Origin: Actinomyces massiliensis 4401292
Lineage (GTDB): Bacteria; Actinomycetota; Actinomycetes; Actinomycetales; Actinomycetaceae
Direction of reading: 5' to 3'
Assembly: GCF_000269805.1 (NCBI RefSeq)
Contig: NZ_JH711481.1
Coordinates: 69,528 to 118,286, forward strand
Length of the DNA stretch: 48,759 nucleotides
Part shown: piece after piece, positions 16,238-24,531 of the stretch
Layout: every line of letters starts with the position of its first letter
Position numbering within the stretch: position 1 is the first letter of the stretch
Notes under the pieces: model-generated
Told to the model about the DNA's origin: nothing
The model's input: only the letters and a program-made list of their open reading frames with translations
Database searches by the model: none
Translations under genes and position numbers: made by a program

Positions 16238-17161
16238 ATGAATGCAACGAGGCTCTCACAGACAGCGCCGTCTCTCCGTTACCGCCCCGCCTCAGACTCA
16301 CCGCCTCCGTGGCGGGAACCCGACCATGTCGTCGTCGAGACATGTGTGGAGAATGTCGAGGGCGTTCGAGCCTCGGCACGCGCAGGTGCGGACCGGGCCG
16401 AATTGTGCGACAACCTCGCCGCCGGTGGGACGACGCCGTCCATCGGAGCGGTGGAGGCCGCCATTTTCGCCGCCGCCGAGGAGGTCGAGCGTCGTCGCGC
16501 GATAGCGGGAGTCCATTGGGCCTCCGGACCGGCGGCGGCGCCCCTGGGCCTGCGCATCATGATCCGTCCGCGCGGCGGGTCCTTCGTCTTCGACGCCGAC
16601 GAGGTCCGCGCCATGACGGCCGACGTGCGTCGAATCGCCGCCCTCTCGCTGCAGATGAGCGAGTTCACGCGGCCTCAACGGGTCGGCGGAGCCCGGTCCG
16701 ATCTGCCCCCGGCGGTCGATCTCGGCTTCGTCGTCGGGGCGCTGACCGAGGAGCACACCATCGACCGCGGACTGCTGCGCCTGCTGGTCGACCTCGCCGA
16801 GGGCGCGCCCGTGACCTTCAACAAGGCCATCGACATCACCCGCGATCCGATCGAGGCATATGGCGATCTGGGCGAGCTCGGCGTCGACTATGTGCTGTCC
16901 TCCGGCGGGGCGAATACCGCCGTCGAGGGCGCCGAGGTGCTGCGCGGCATGGTCGCGGCGAGCCGCGACGGCGGTCCCCGGGTGATCGCGGCCGGCTCGC
17001 TGCATCCGGAGACCGTGGCCGAGGTGGTGGAGGCCAGCGGCGTCCGCGAAGTCCACATGCGCTGCTCCGTGCCCGGGGCGACCTGGCAGGAGCCCCAGCG
17101 CACCGAGGAGGCCCAGGTGCGCAGCGCCGTCGAGGCGGCTCGCGCCCTGGACCTGTCCTGA
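16238..17161 (+). CDS. cutC: CutC-family protein
   Basis: A 307-residue TIM-barrel protein with the CutC signatures: ELCDNLAAGGTTPS near residue 50, MIRPRGGSFVF near 108, DLGFVVGALT, VTFNKAIDITRDP and YVLSSGGANTAVEG. In the third motif the usual His of TFHRA is Asn. CutC was originally linked to copper tolerance in E. coli, but its biochemical role remains uncertain. About 30 Pro/Ser-rich residues precede the domain. The start at 16238 is supported by CAGACT-N6-ATG, the same leaderless signature as the CDF exporter. A 6-unit 22-bp array follows 27 nt after the stop. Confidence 0.88.
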   Translation: MNATRLSQTAPSLRYRPASDSPPPWREPDHVVVETCVENVEGVRASARAGADRAELCDNLAAGGTTPSIGAVEAAIFAAAEEVERRRAIAGVHWASGPAAAPLGLRIMIRPRGGSFVFDADEVRAMTADVRRIAALSLQMSEFTRPQRVGGARSDLPPAVDLGFVVGALTEEHTIDRGLLRLLVDLAEGAPVTFNKAIDITRDPIEAYGDLGELGVDYVLSSGGANTAVEGAEVLRGMVAASRDGGPRVIAAGSLHPETVAEVVEASGVREVHMRCSVPGATWQEPQRTEEAQVRSAVEAARALDLS

Positions 17162-17187
17162 CGCATCCCGCCCGCCCACCCTTCGCC

Positions 17188-17307
17188 GAGATCGGTCCGG
17201 TTCCGCCGCGAGATCGGTCGTACTTCGCACCGAAATCGGTCCACCTCCGGCTCGAGATCGGTCGCACTCCGCACCGAAATCGGTCCACCTCCGGCTCGAG
17301 ATCGGTC
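17188..17307 (+). repeat. 22-bp-period intergenic array, locus d (6 units)
   Basis: Cores start at 17188, 17210, 17232, 17254, 17276 and 17298. Two units read GAAATCGGTC. C-type (CACCTCCGGCTC) and G-type (GCACTCCGCACC) spacers alternate. The array is downstream of cutC and in the same orientation. Confidence 0.95.
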
Positions 17308-17556
17308 CTAAGAGGGGCCAATATCAGGAGCGGAGAGCCTGTCCCAGCGGACACAGGTCAAGATGCAGGAGCCCGCTGGGACGGGTTATCGGCACATCGG
17401 TAGCAACGTCCCGCACGTGGCTGCGTTTTCCTGACGGGCGATCGCTGCCGAACCATGCGAAGACGGGGACCTGGGCATCATTCACATCGGCCTGATCCGG
17501 GTTCGAGCCCAACTGATTCGACGTCGTAAGCGACGCGGGCAGCCGGAACAGCCTGA
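17308..17556. other. Intergenic DNA without recognisable features
   Basis: About 250 bp between array d and palindromic element B. I see no convincing gene. A GGTTCGAGCCC string near 17503 resembles a tRNA T-loop but no cloverleaf surrounds it. Confidence 0.5.
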
Positions 17557-17786
17557 GAGTGTGCAACGCCGTCGGGCATTGCACGCTCAGGCGCGACTAG
17601 TGCCGAGCAGAAGCCCGGAATCATGCGGAAGTATTCCATCGGCAAAAGGCGAAGCATCGCTCCCATGTGCACAGCCCCCTCCCGTGCACATGGGAGCGCG
17701 TCGCTCAACCCTGACTATCCGAAGAAAACCTTAGAATCTCAAGGAAAAACGATCTCGCGCCGCGTATGTTCGCGGCTCCCATGTGC
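17557..17786 (-). repeat. ~230-bp dispersed palindromic element, copy B (inverted relative to A)
   Basis: Same layout as copy A read on the other strand: GTGTGCAACGCC (17559-17570), GGAATCATGCGGAA (17617-17630), central CTCCCATGTGC (17660-17670) / GCACATGGGAG (17686-17696), and an outer CTCCCATGTGC at 17776-17786. The end also forms its own hairpin: GAGTGTGCAACGCC pairs with GGCATTGCACGCTC. It lies between the convergent cutC and metE genes. About 200 bp to its right (17787-17986) show nothing recognisable. Confidence 0.8.
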
Positions 17787-17986
17787 AGCCCGCCCATGCC
17801 GGCCCGGGGCAGGACGCAAGAGCACGAGAGCGCAGTCATGGCGTTGAAGAGGGAAGCCGCCGAGGACCGCCCTCAACCGGCAACCTCATCGGAACGAGTG
17901 CAACAGGGACGGTCAGCGAAGGACAGCCCAGGGATACGTCCCAGCATTGACGGCTGCCCCGTCGAGATGTGGCTTACCTCCGCATG

Positions 17987-18062
17987 GACCGATCTCGGTG
18001 CGGAACCGGACCGAACTCGACGCGGAGTACGACCGATCTCGACGCGGAACTCAACCGATCTC
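17987..18062 (-). repeat. 22-bp-period intergenic array, locus e (4 units), entering the metE 3' end
   Basis: Reverse-strand cores at 17987, 18009, 18031 and 18053. The last unit (mismatched in its final core bases) overlaps the metE stop, supplying its final codons Glu-Ile-Gly-stop. Confidence 0.95.
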
Positions 18063-20501
18063 GCGAACGGCGCGGGCCGCCGCGACCAAGTGCCGCAGGC
18101 TCGCCTCGGTCTCGGCGTAGGCGCGCGTCTTGAGCCCGCAGTCCGGATTGGCCCACAGCTTCTCGACGCCCAGCGCAGCCACGGCCCGCTCGAGCAGGTC
18201 GGTGCACTCCTGGGCGCTGGGCACCCGCGGGGAGTGGATGTCCCACACGCCCGGACCCAGCTGGCGCTCGAAGCCGTGCTCGGCCACGGCGGGCAGAATG
18301 TCCATGCGCGAGCGCGAGGCCTCGATGGAGGTCACGTCGGCATCCAGGTGATCGACCGCGTCGATGACGACGTCGAACTCGGAGTAGCACAGGTGGGTGT
18401 GGATCTGGGTGGTCGCAGCGGCGCCGCCGGTGGCCAGACGGAACGCGCCCACCGACCACTCCAGGTAGTCGGGCCGGTCGTCCAGGCGCAGCGGCAGGGT
18501 CTCGCGGATGGCGGGCTCATCGACCTGCACGACGGGAATTCCGGCGGCCTCCAGGTCGGCGACCTCGGCGCGCAGAGCCAGGCCCAGCTGGTCGGCGACC
18601 TGGGCGCGCGGAATGTCGTCGCGCACGAAGGACCAGGCCATGATCGTCACCGGTCCGGTGAGCATGCCCTTCATCGGCTTGTCCGTCAGCGACTGGGCGT
18701 AGGAGCTCCAGGCCACCGTCATGGGCTCGGGCCGGGTGATGTCGCCCCACAGGATGGACGGACGGGTGCAGCGCGATCCGTAGGACTGGACCCATCCGTG
18801 CTCGGTGGCGGCGAATCCGTCGAGGAGCTCGGCGAAGTACTGGACCATGTCGTTGCGCTCGGCCTCGCCGTGGACCAGCACATCCAGGCCGATCTCCTCC
18901 TGGAGGCGCACCACCCGCTTGATCTCGGCGCGCATGGCGTCCTCGTAGGCCTCCGTGCCCAGCTCACCGCGGCGATGAGCGGCGCGAGCCTTGCGGATCT
19001 CGGCGGTCTGCGGGAAGGAGCCGATGGTCGTCGTCGGCAGGAGGGGCAGGCCGAGGCGGTCCTTCTGAGCCGCCTTGCGCTCGGCGTAGGGGGCGCGGGT
19101 GCGGTCGGCCTGGGTGACGGCCACGACGGCGGCGCGCACCTCCCCGCGGTTCACCCCGGGGTGGGCGGCGCGCTCGGCACGCAGACGGGTGTCCTCGGCG
19201 AGTTCGTCGGCGACCGCCTCGCGCCCGTCGGCCAATCCGCGTGCCAGGATCCGGACTTCGGCGACTTTCTGGTCGGCGAAGGCGAGCCAGGAGCGGATGT
19301 CGGCGGGCAGGGAGGTCTCGCGCGCGGCGTCGTGCGGGACGTGCTGCAACGAGGTCGAGGTGCCCACGACGACGGGCGTGCCCGCCGGCAGCGCATCGCG
19401 CAGGGACTCCAGAGTGCTCAGGGCGGCCTCCAGGTCGGTGCGCCAGATGTTGCGCCCCGACACGACGCCGGCGACGACGGTCTTGCCCGCCAGGGGCTCG
19501 AGCTCATCCACCGAGGGAGCCTCTCCGGCCACGAGGTCGAGGGCGATCCCCTCGACTCCGGTGCCGGCCAGGACGGGCAGCGCGTCGCCGAGGGAGCCGT
19601 AGCTGCCGGCCACGAGCACCTGGGGGCGCTCGGCGATGGCGGCGATCCAGGTGTAGGCATCGGCGACGGCGGCCAGCACCTCGTCGCGCGGCACATCCCA
19701 GGCGTCACTGACCAGCGCGGGCTCGTCGAGCTGAACCCACTCGGCGCCGGCGGCCCACAGGTCGGCCAGAAGGTGCCCGTAGGCGTTGAGCACGTCGTGC
19801 AGGCGGTCCAGCGGACGGAAGCCGGCGTCGGCGCCGTCGGCCGCCTTGGCCAGGAGCAGGTAGGTCACAGGGCCGACGACGACGGGCCGCGGGGCCTCTT
19901 CACCGGCCCTCAGCGCCTCCAGGACCTGGGCGACCGGACCATCGGTCGGGTCGATCGCTCCGAAGCCGGGGACGTAGCCGATGGGGGTGTCGGCGTCGAG
20001 CTCGGGCACGAGGTAGTGGTAGTTGGAGTCGAGCCACTTGGTCATCTCCAGGGCGGCGCGCTCGCCCTCGCCGCGGGCTGCGGTGAAGAAGCCCGACAGG
20101 GAGGTGCCCGGGAACTCGCCGGCCTCGGCGTCTGTACCGCCGGCATCGGCGGCATCGGCGGCATCGCCGGCATCAGCGGCATCGCCGGCACTGCCGCGCA
20201 GGTCGGCGAAGCGCTCCGGCAGAGCCCCGAAAGCGGTGGTGACCTGAAGGACCTGGTCGTAATAGGTGAAATCCGCGGGGACGGCGGAGGCGCCGGTCAG
20301 CCCCAGCCCGCGCAGACGAGCGCGGGTGGCGGCCCGCAGGGCGGCGGCGCGCTCTCGCAGCCCGGAGACGTCCAGGGCGCCCTTCCAGTAGGACTCGACG
20401 TCGCGTTTGAGCTCGCGGTCCGGACCGATGCGGGGGTAGCCGAGGATCGTGGCGGCGGGCAGGGGCGCACTGGGGGTCGATGGGGTCGAGGGGAGCGTCA
20501 T
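18051..20501 (-). CDS. metE: Cobalamin-independent methionine synthase
   Basis: An 816-residue enzyme that transfers the methyl group of 5-methyltetrahydropteroyl-triglutamate to homocysteine. Both halves of the duplicated barrel are present. The C-terminal catalytic half has the zinc ligands in THLCYSEFD and NPDCGLKTR and the substrate motif SIEASRSRMD. The N-terminus has the family pattern LGYPRIGPDRELK and WLDSNYHYLVPE. A repeat of Gly-Asp-Ala-Ala units (about 30 residues, +strand 20130-20195) is inserted in a loop before TKWLDSNYHY, a form of insertion seen in other proteins of this window. The start has an AAGGAAAT-type site. It lies 216 bp downstream of metF and is probably co-transcribed, so it would share SAM control. 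Confidence 0.96.
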   Translation of the reverse strand: MTLPSTPSTPSAPLPAATILGYPRIGPDRELKRDVESYWKGALDVSGLRERAAALRAATRARLRGLGLTGASAVPADFTYYDQVLQVTTAFGALPERFADLRGSAGDAADAGDAADAADAGGTDAEAGEFPGTSLSGFFTAARGEGERAALEMTKWLDSNYHYLVPELDADTPIGYVPGFGAIDPTDGPVAQVLEALRAGEEAPRPVVVGPVTYLLLAKAADGADAGFRPLDRLHDVLNAYGHLLADLWAAGAEWVQLDEPALVSDAWDVPRDEVLAAVADAYTWIAAIAERPQVLVAGSYGSLGDALPVLAGTGVEGIALDLVAGEAPSVDELEPLAGKTVVAGVVSGRNIWRTDLEAALSTLESLRDALPAGTPVVVGTSTSLQHVPHDAARETSLPADIRSWLAFADQKVAEVRILARGLADGREAVADELAEDTRLRAERAAHPGVNRGEVRAAVVAVTQADRTRAPYAERKAAQKDRLGLPLLPTTTIGSFPQTAEIRKARAAHRRGELGTEAYEDAMRAEIKRVVRLQEEIGLDVLVHGEAERNDMVQYFAELLDGFAATEHGWVQSYGSRCTRPSILWGDITRPEPMTVAWSSYAQSLTDKPMKGMLTGPVTIMAWSFVRDDIPRAQVADQLGLALRAEVADLEAAGIPVVQVDEPAIRETLPLRLDDRPDYLEWSVGAFRLATGGAAATTQIHTHLCYSEFDVVIDAVDHLDADVTSIEASRSRMDILPAVAEHGFERQLGPGVWDIHSPRVPSAQECTDLLERAVAALGVEKLWANPDCGLKTRAYAETEASLRHLVAAARAVREIG

Positions 20502-20717
20502 ATGCGTTATTTCCTTAGTTTCCTTGGGGTTCTCGTCGGCGGAGATCGGCGGAGATGCAGAGATGCGTTAGGCGACCGCGGCGCGGCCCGAGCATCAGCA
20601 GCGTAAGGGCTGAGCGAGCCCGGTGGTGAAGCAGACCCGGGCGCGGCGCGAACGGCGGTCAGGCTCACAGGAAGGGCGGACCCGCAGGAGGGCGACGAAG
20701 CGCGGCGGCTCGCCGCC

Positions 20718-22016
20718 TCAGGGCCTCGTCGCCCCGGGCATTCGAGCACTCGGCCCCCGGTCGCCGCCGGGGGTGGCGTTGAGGTAGTCGCGTCGGACTT
20801 CGCGCTGAACGGCGGTGTCCGGGGTGGAGCCGTTGAGGATCCCGCCCAGACGCAGATGGGAGATCACATCGAGTGCCGGACGCACCCGGTTGAAGGTGTA
20901 GAGGTGGACGCCGGGGGCACCGCCGTCGAGGACGGCGGAGGCCAGGGTGAGGGTGGCGTCGATGCCCGCGGCAGCGGCGGCCACCCCGTCGGAGCGCTCC
21001 AGGGTGCGCACCAGGTCGGCCGGGACGCAGACGCCGGTCAGGGCCTCCAGGCGGGTCAGACGTTTGAGGTCGGTCAGTGGAATGATCCCGGGCAGGATCG
21101 GCATGGTCACCCCGGAGTAGAGGGCGGCGCGTCGCAGCGCCAGGTAGTCCTCGGGGTCGTAGAAGACCTGGGTGATCGCCAGGTCCGCGCCCGCGGCCTG
21201 CTTGGCGGCCAGCACCTCGATACCGGTGCCGTGGTCGATATCGGCCGGGTAGGCGGCCACGGCGACCTGGAGGTGGCGGGCGCCGTCGTCGAAGTAGTCG
21301 GCCTCGACCTCGCGGATGACGCGCACCAGGTCGTCGGCGTGAGGGAGCTCCCCGGCGACGTCCTCGGCGGCGAAGCCCCGCGGCGGGTCGCCGCGCAGGG
21401 CCAGGAAGCGGCGCACGCCCATGTCGAGGAAGTGACGGACGATCTCGACGACGCTGTCCTTGCGGTAGCCGATGCAGGTCAGGTGCGCCATGAGCGGCAC
21501 CTCTGATCGGGACAGCACGTGGGAGACGACGTCCTCGGCGGGGTTGCGCTCGCGCCGGACGTGGACGTGCGTCCTCGTGCCGGTCGCGTTGCCGGTGCTA
21601 TCAGTGGTGTCGGCGCTATGAGAGCCGCTGGGCCCGTCGGGTCGGCCGGGACTGTCGAGGTCGCTGGTGCCGCTGGTCACGAAGGAGGGCCGGTAGGTGA
21701 CGGAGGCGAAGTCGGGGCGAGTGCCCAGCAGTCGGTCGAGCGCACCCCAGGTCTGCGTGACATGACGCCCGGGCCGCGGCGGAAAGAGCTCGAGGGATAG
21801 GGAAGGACGCGCCGTAGGCGCGGCTGGGGCGGGCACGGCGCCGGGCACAGCTGGGGCGGGCACGGCGCCGGGCACAGCTGGGGCGGGCACGGCGCCAGAC
21901 ACAGCCGGGGCGGGCACGGCGCCAGACACAGCCGGGGCGGGCACGGCGCCAGACACAGGACGCGCCGCGCGCAGAAAAGCACCGGCGTTGCTCGGCTGAT
22001 CGGGGGACATCGTCAT
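20718..22016 (-). CDS. metF: Methylenetetrahydrofolate reductase with repetitive N-terminus
   Basis: A 432-residue flavoprotein that supplies 5-methyl-THF to MetE. The barrel begins SLELFPPRPGRH and has SVTY, MAHLTCIGY, FLALRGDPPRG, ADLAITQVFYD and MPILPGIIPLTD. Two oddities: the N-terminus carries five 9-residue Gly-Ala-Val-Pro-Ala-Pro-Ala repeats, and the segment after SVTY, usually Gly-Ala-Gly-Gly-Ser, reads RPSFVTSG followed by a low-complexity insert of about 40 residues. The ATG at 22016 is chosen because GGAGA lies 5 nt upstream and because the longer reading would translate the riboswitch. The flavin/NADH loop change deserves an activity check. Confidence 0.88.
   Translation of the reverse strand: MTMSPDQPSNAGAFLRAARPVSGAVPAPAVSGAVPAPAVSGAVPAPAVPGAVPAPAVPGAVPAPAAPTARPSLSLELFPPRPGRHVTQTWGALDRLLGTRPDFASVTYRPSFVTSGTSDLDSPGRPDGPSGSHSADTTDSTGNATGTRTHVHVRRERNPAEDVVSHVLSRSEVPLMAHLTCIGYRKDSVVEIVRHFLDMGVRRFLALRGDPPRGFAAEDVAGELPHADDLVRVIREVEADYFDDGARHLQVAVAAYPADIDHGTGIEVLAAKQAAGADLAITQVFYDPEDYLALRRAALYSGVTMPILPGIIPLTDLKRLTRLEALTGVCVPADLVRTLERSDGVAAAAAGIDATLTLASAVLDGGAPGVHLYTFNRVRPALDVISHLRLGGILNGSTPDTAVQREVRRDYLNATPGGDRGPSARMPGATRP
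21826..21960 (-). repeat. 27-bp tandem repeat encoding the MetF N-terminal extension
   Basis: About five units of 27 bp, with only a few differences between units, encode Val/Pro-x-Gly-Ala-Val-Pro-Ala-Pro-Ala. Because the unit is a multiple of 3, copy-number change would keep the frame. Confidence 0.85.
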
Positions 22017-22022
22017 TCGGTC

Positions 22023-22105
22023 TCCATCGGTCCCGGCAGAAGCACCCACCACGAGGGGGTTGCTGCGGCGTCATCAAGCCGGGTCTCTCGGCCGCTCTGG
22101 ATGGA
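22023..22105 (-). ncRNA. SAM-I-type riboswitch upstream of metF
   Basis: Read on the minus strand the region has the S-box pattern: P1 5' arm UCCAUC (22105-22100), AGAGCGGCCGAGAGACC, CGGCUUGAUGACGCCGCAGC, GCAACC, GGUGCUUCUGCC, and P1 3' arm GAUGGA (22028-22023). The 3' arm overlaps the metF Shine-Dalgarno GGAGA, so SAM-stabilised P1 would hide the ribosome site: translational OFF control. I see no separate terminator. Confidence 0.8.
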
Positions 22106-22287
22106 ACGGCGGTAAGTGTAGCGCCTCCGTACAGACCAGGCAGCAGTGTCCGCCGATCGGGAAAACAACCAGTCGAACAATAAACGGGCCGGTCGCGCCG
22201 CGCAAACGCTTCACGCTGCCAGCGCAATCCAAGTGCTCCCCATGCTGATGCCGTGACCACCGTTGACGCCTGCTCTAGGTTTGCCGT

Positions 22288-23112
22288 ATGACGGAGATCA
22301 GCATCGACACGGCCCGCGGCATCACTCTGGCCGCGACTCTGTGCGTGCCGGATACCGCCGATCCGCTGGATCTCCCCGAACTGAGCACCGCCCTGGAGGC
22401 GGGCCGGACCGCCCCCGCCCGCCACGAGGGCGCCGTCATCCTCGCGCACAATTTCCTCACCGACCGGCATGGGCTGGCGCACCGCCTCGACGAACTCGCC
22501 GCACGCTACCGGAAGGCGGGGCTGACCACCTTGCAGTTCGACTTCTCCGGGCTGGGCGAGTCCGATGACGACGTCATCACGCTCGCCGGGGAGATCGAGG
22601 ACATTCAGGCCGTCTGCGGCTGGCTGGCGGATCGGGGCTTCGCCAGGCAGGCGATCCACGCCAACGGCCTCGGCGCGACCGCCACCCTGCTGGCCCGACC
22701 GGAGCAGGTGCGCACCGTCGTGGCGGTCGGCGCAGTGGTCGGCCCGCAGTCCATCCTGTGGGAGAACGTCTTCTCCTCCGCGCAGCTCGACGAGCTCGAC
22801 CGCCACGGCCTGACCCGCCTTCCCGATGACAACCCCAACTCGCGCCACTGGGACGTGCTGAGCAAGGAGACTCTGGCCGACGTCTCGCTGCAGTCCCCCG
22901 ACAAGACGATGGCGGACCTGCCCTGGCCGATCCTCATGCTGCACGGCGCCCTGACCGACGAGTTCCCGGACACCGCCGAGGCCGCCACCGAGGGCTTCCC
23001 CCTGCTGCGCGACGGCAGTCGGCTCCAGCAGGTGCGCTGCGATGACGCCGAGACGGCGCAGGAAGAGGTCGCGCAGCTGGCGATCGAGTGGATCACGCAC
23101 CGGCTGGACTGA
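22288..23112 (+). CDS. Alpha/beta-hydrolase-fold protein without the serine nucleophile
   Basis: A 274-residue protein of the YfhR/DUF-type serine-hydrolase fold: AHNFLTDRHG at residues 53-62 (oxyanion loop position), LQFDFSGLGESDD at 82-94, and the nucleophile-elbow region HANGLGA at 124-130, where the canonical GxSxG reads A-N-G-L-G with Gly at the Ser position. LHGALTDEFP (about 212-221) matches the acid-residue strand, but no catalytic His is obvious near the C-terminus. It is therefore probably a non-catalytic relative or binding protein. The start is leaderless-like (TAGGTT-N6-ATG). It stands alone, convergent with the PfkB kinase. Confidence 0.75.
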   Translation: MTEISIDTARGITLAATLCVPDTADPLDLPELSTALEAGRTAPARHEGAVILAHNFLTDRHGLAHRLDELAARYRKAGLTTLQFDFSGLGESDDDVITLAGEIEDIQAVCGWLADRGFARQAIHANGLGATATLLARPEQVRTVVAVGAVVGPQSILWENVFSSAQLDELDRHGLTRLPDDNPNSRHWDVLSKETLADVSLQSPDKTMADLPWPILMLHGALTDEFPDTAEAATEGFPLLRDGSRLQQVRCDDAETAQEEVAQLAIEWITHRLD

Positions 23113-23157
23113 GGACGCAGGCGATCGGCGCCCCGCAGACCGGTCCCGCCGCGCACG

Positions 23158-23370
23158 TTGCACATGGGAGAAGCGCAACGATAAAGAGGCAAAGCCAGTT
23201 TCTCCCGGAATCATGGGGTTCCGCGAGATTCGTCAACAACGGTTGCCAGTCTCCCATGTGCACAGGAGGGGGTCACCGCACATGGGAGAACATCACCCTT
23301 CTTCGACGATGTCATTCTTCCGCAGAATCACAGGGATCATCGCAACGTGCACCGCCATCGGGTGTGCAAA
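23158..23370 (+). repeat. ~213-bp dispersed palindromic element, copy C
   Basis: Outer TTGCACATGGGAG (to 23170), CCGGAATCATGGGGTTCCG near 23205, central CTCCCATGTGC (23251-23261) / GCACATGGGAG (23278-23288), and end GTGTGCAAA at 23362-23370. Same orientation as copy A. It fills the gap between the convergent hydrolase-like and PfkB genes. Confidence 0.8.
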
Positions 23371-23400
23371 GACGCCGGCAGTCGAGGCCGTCCGGCTTTC

Positions 23401-24495
23401 TCATCCCCGCACTCGCTGGCGCCAGGCGCGCGTCCCGAAGACCTCGGTCGAGGCGGCGGCAACCGCGCAGGCGCGCTCCACGGCGGCGCCCAGGACGGGC
23501 CCGGCAATGTCTCCGCGCCGGGCCCCGACCAGACCATGGGCGAGCGCCCCGTGAAAGATGTCGCCGGCGCCAAGGGTGTCGACCGCTTCGACTCGCGGCG
23601 GAGCAACAGCGCCGCGGGCGCCCGCGCACCACCACAGGGCGGGATCCGCACCGCGGGTGATGACGGCCCCGTGGGCTCCCGCGTCGAGCAGCCAGTGCGC
23701 CACATCCTCCGGTGCCGCCATGAGACCGGAAGGCCCGGGCGGGTAGAAGCGCGCCGACGCCGCCACCACATCGCAGCATCCGGGCAGATTCGCAGCGTCG
23801 TCCTTCCACGACCCGGCATCCATGACGCTGAGAGCACCCACTCGTGCCGCCAGGTCCAGGCCGACAGCGGCGAGAACGGGATTGTGCCCGTCGATCAGGA
23901 CGATTCCAGGCGGGGACTTCCGCCCGGCGGCCACCTGCGAGGCGTATCGCTCAAGCGGGGCGGGATCGGCACCGGCGCGGGCATTGGTGGACACCACGGA
24001 GCGCTGACCGGTGGCGGCGGTGACGGTGCACGAGGAGATCGACAGGCCCGAGGCCATCGGGGCGGCGGAGGTGACAGCGCTCACGGCGCTCACGGCGTTC
24101 ACGCCATTCACTGCATCCGCTGCGCCCGCTGAATCCACTGCATCCGCCGTCAACGCGGGTTCAAGGCAGTCAGGGCGGTCAGGACAGTCGGGGCGAGCGG
24201 TGCTCTCAGAGCAATCAATGAGCTCGACGCCGCACGCCGCCAGGTCGGCGCGCACGAAATCGGCCAGAGGGCCGGCGCCCACGGGTGCGGCGAGAATCGC
24301 GCGGCCGCCGAGGGCCGCGAAGGCGACGGCGGCGTTGGTGGCCGGGCCGCCGGCGGCGATAATCTGGTCGAGGGCCACGATCTTGTCGTCGGGAGCGGGC
24401 GGCGCCTCGACGAGCTGGATCACATCAACGACGGCGAGCCCGCAGAACAGGCCGACGGGACGGGCGGCAGGCGGTGGCGAGTCGGGTGCGTTCAC
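23401..24495 (-). CDS. PfkB-family carbohydrate kinase
   Basis: A 364-residue ribokinase-type sugar kinase. It has the N-terminal sugar-binding GGPATNAAVAFAALGG near residue 50 and the C-terminal catalytic DTLGAGDIFHGAL near 305, with GAHGAVITRG between. A roughly 45-residue Ala/Asp/Val/Asn low-complexity stretch (+strand 24060-24200) is inserted after LIDCSES, probably in a surface loop. The GTG start at 24495 begins close to the first beta strand, but AGGAG is only 1 nt upstream of it, so a TTG at 24528 cannot be excluded. No partner gene reveals the sugar. Confidence 0.85.
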   Translation of the reverse strand: MNAPDSPPPAARPVGLFCGLAVVDVIQLVEAPPAPDDKIVALDQIIAAGGPATNAAVAFAALGGRAILAAPVGAGPLADFVRADLAACGVELIDCSESTARPDCPDRPDCLEPALTADAVDSAGAADAVNGVNAVSAVSAVTSAAPMASGLSISSCTVTAATGQRSVVSTNARAGADPAPLERYASQVAAGRKSPPGIVLIDGHNPVLAAVGLDLAARVGALSVMDAGSWKDDAANLPGCCDVVAASARFYPPGPSGLMAAPEDVAHWLLDAGAHGAVITRGADPALWWCAGARGAVAPPRVEAVDTLGAGDIFHGALAHGLVGARRGDIAGPVLGAAVERACAVAAASTEVFGTRAWRQRVRG

Positions 24496-24531
24496 TCTCC
24501 TACTCGATCTCCCGATGCTGCGGCGCAAATA

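Noticed and set aside
17495-17530. tRNA-like T-arm (GGTTCGAGCCC)
   Set aside because: No acceptor, D-arm or anticodon stem can be folded around it; treated as chance similarity.
17766-20606. A 946-codon plus-strand open frame opposite metE
   Set aside because: It is the antisense shadow of metE in high-GC DNA; the protein is Gly/Gln/Asp-rich with no domain, while the minus strand encodes intact MetE.
20502-20717. A second riboswitch upstream of metE
   Set aside because: Reading the minus strand I found no S-box or cobalamin-type core; co-transcription with metF is the simpler explanation.
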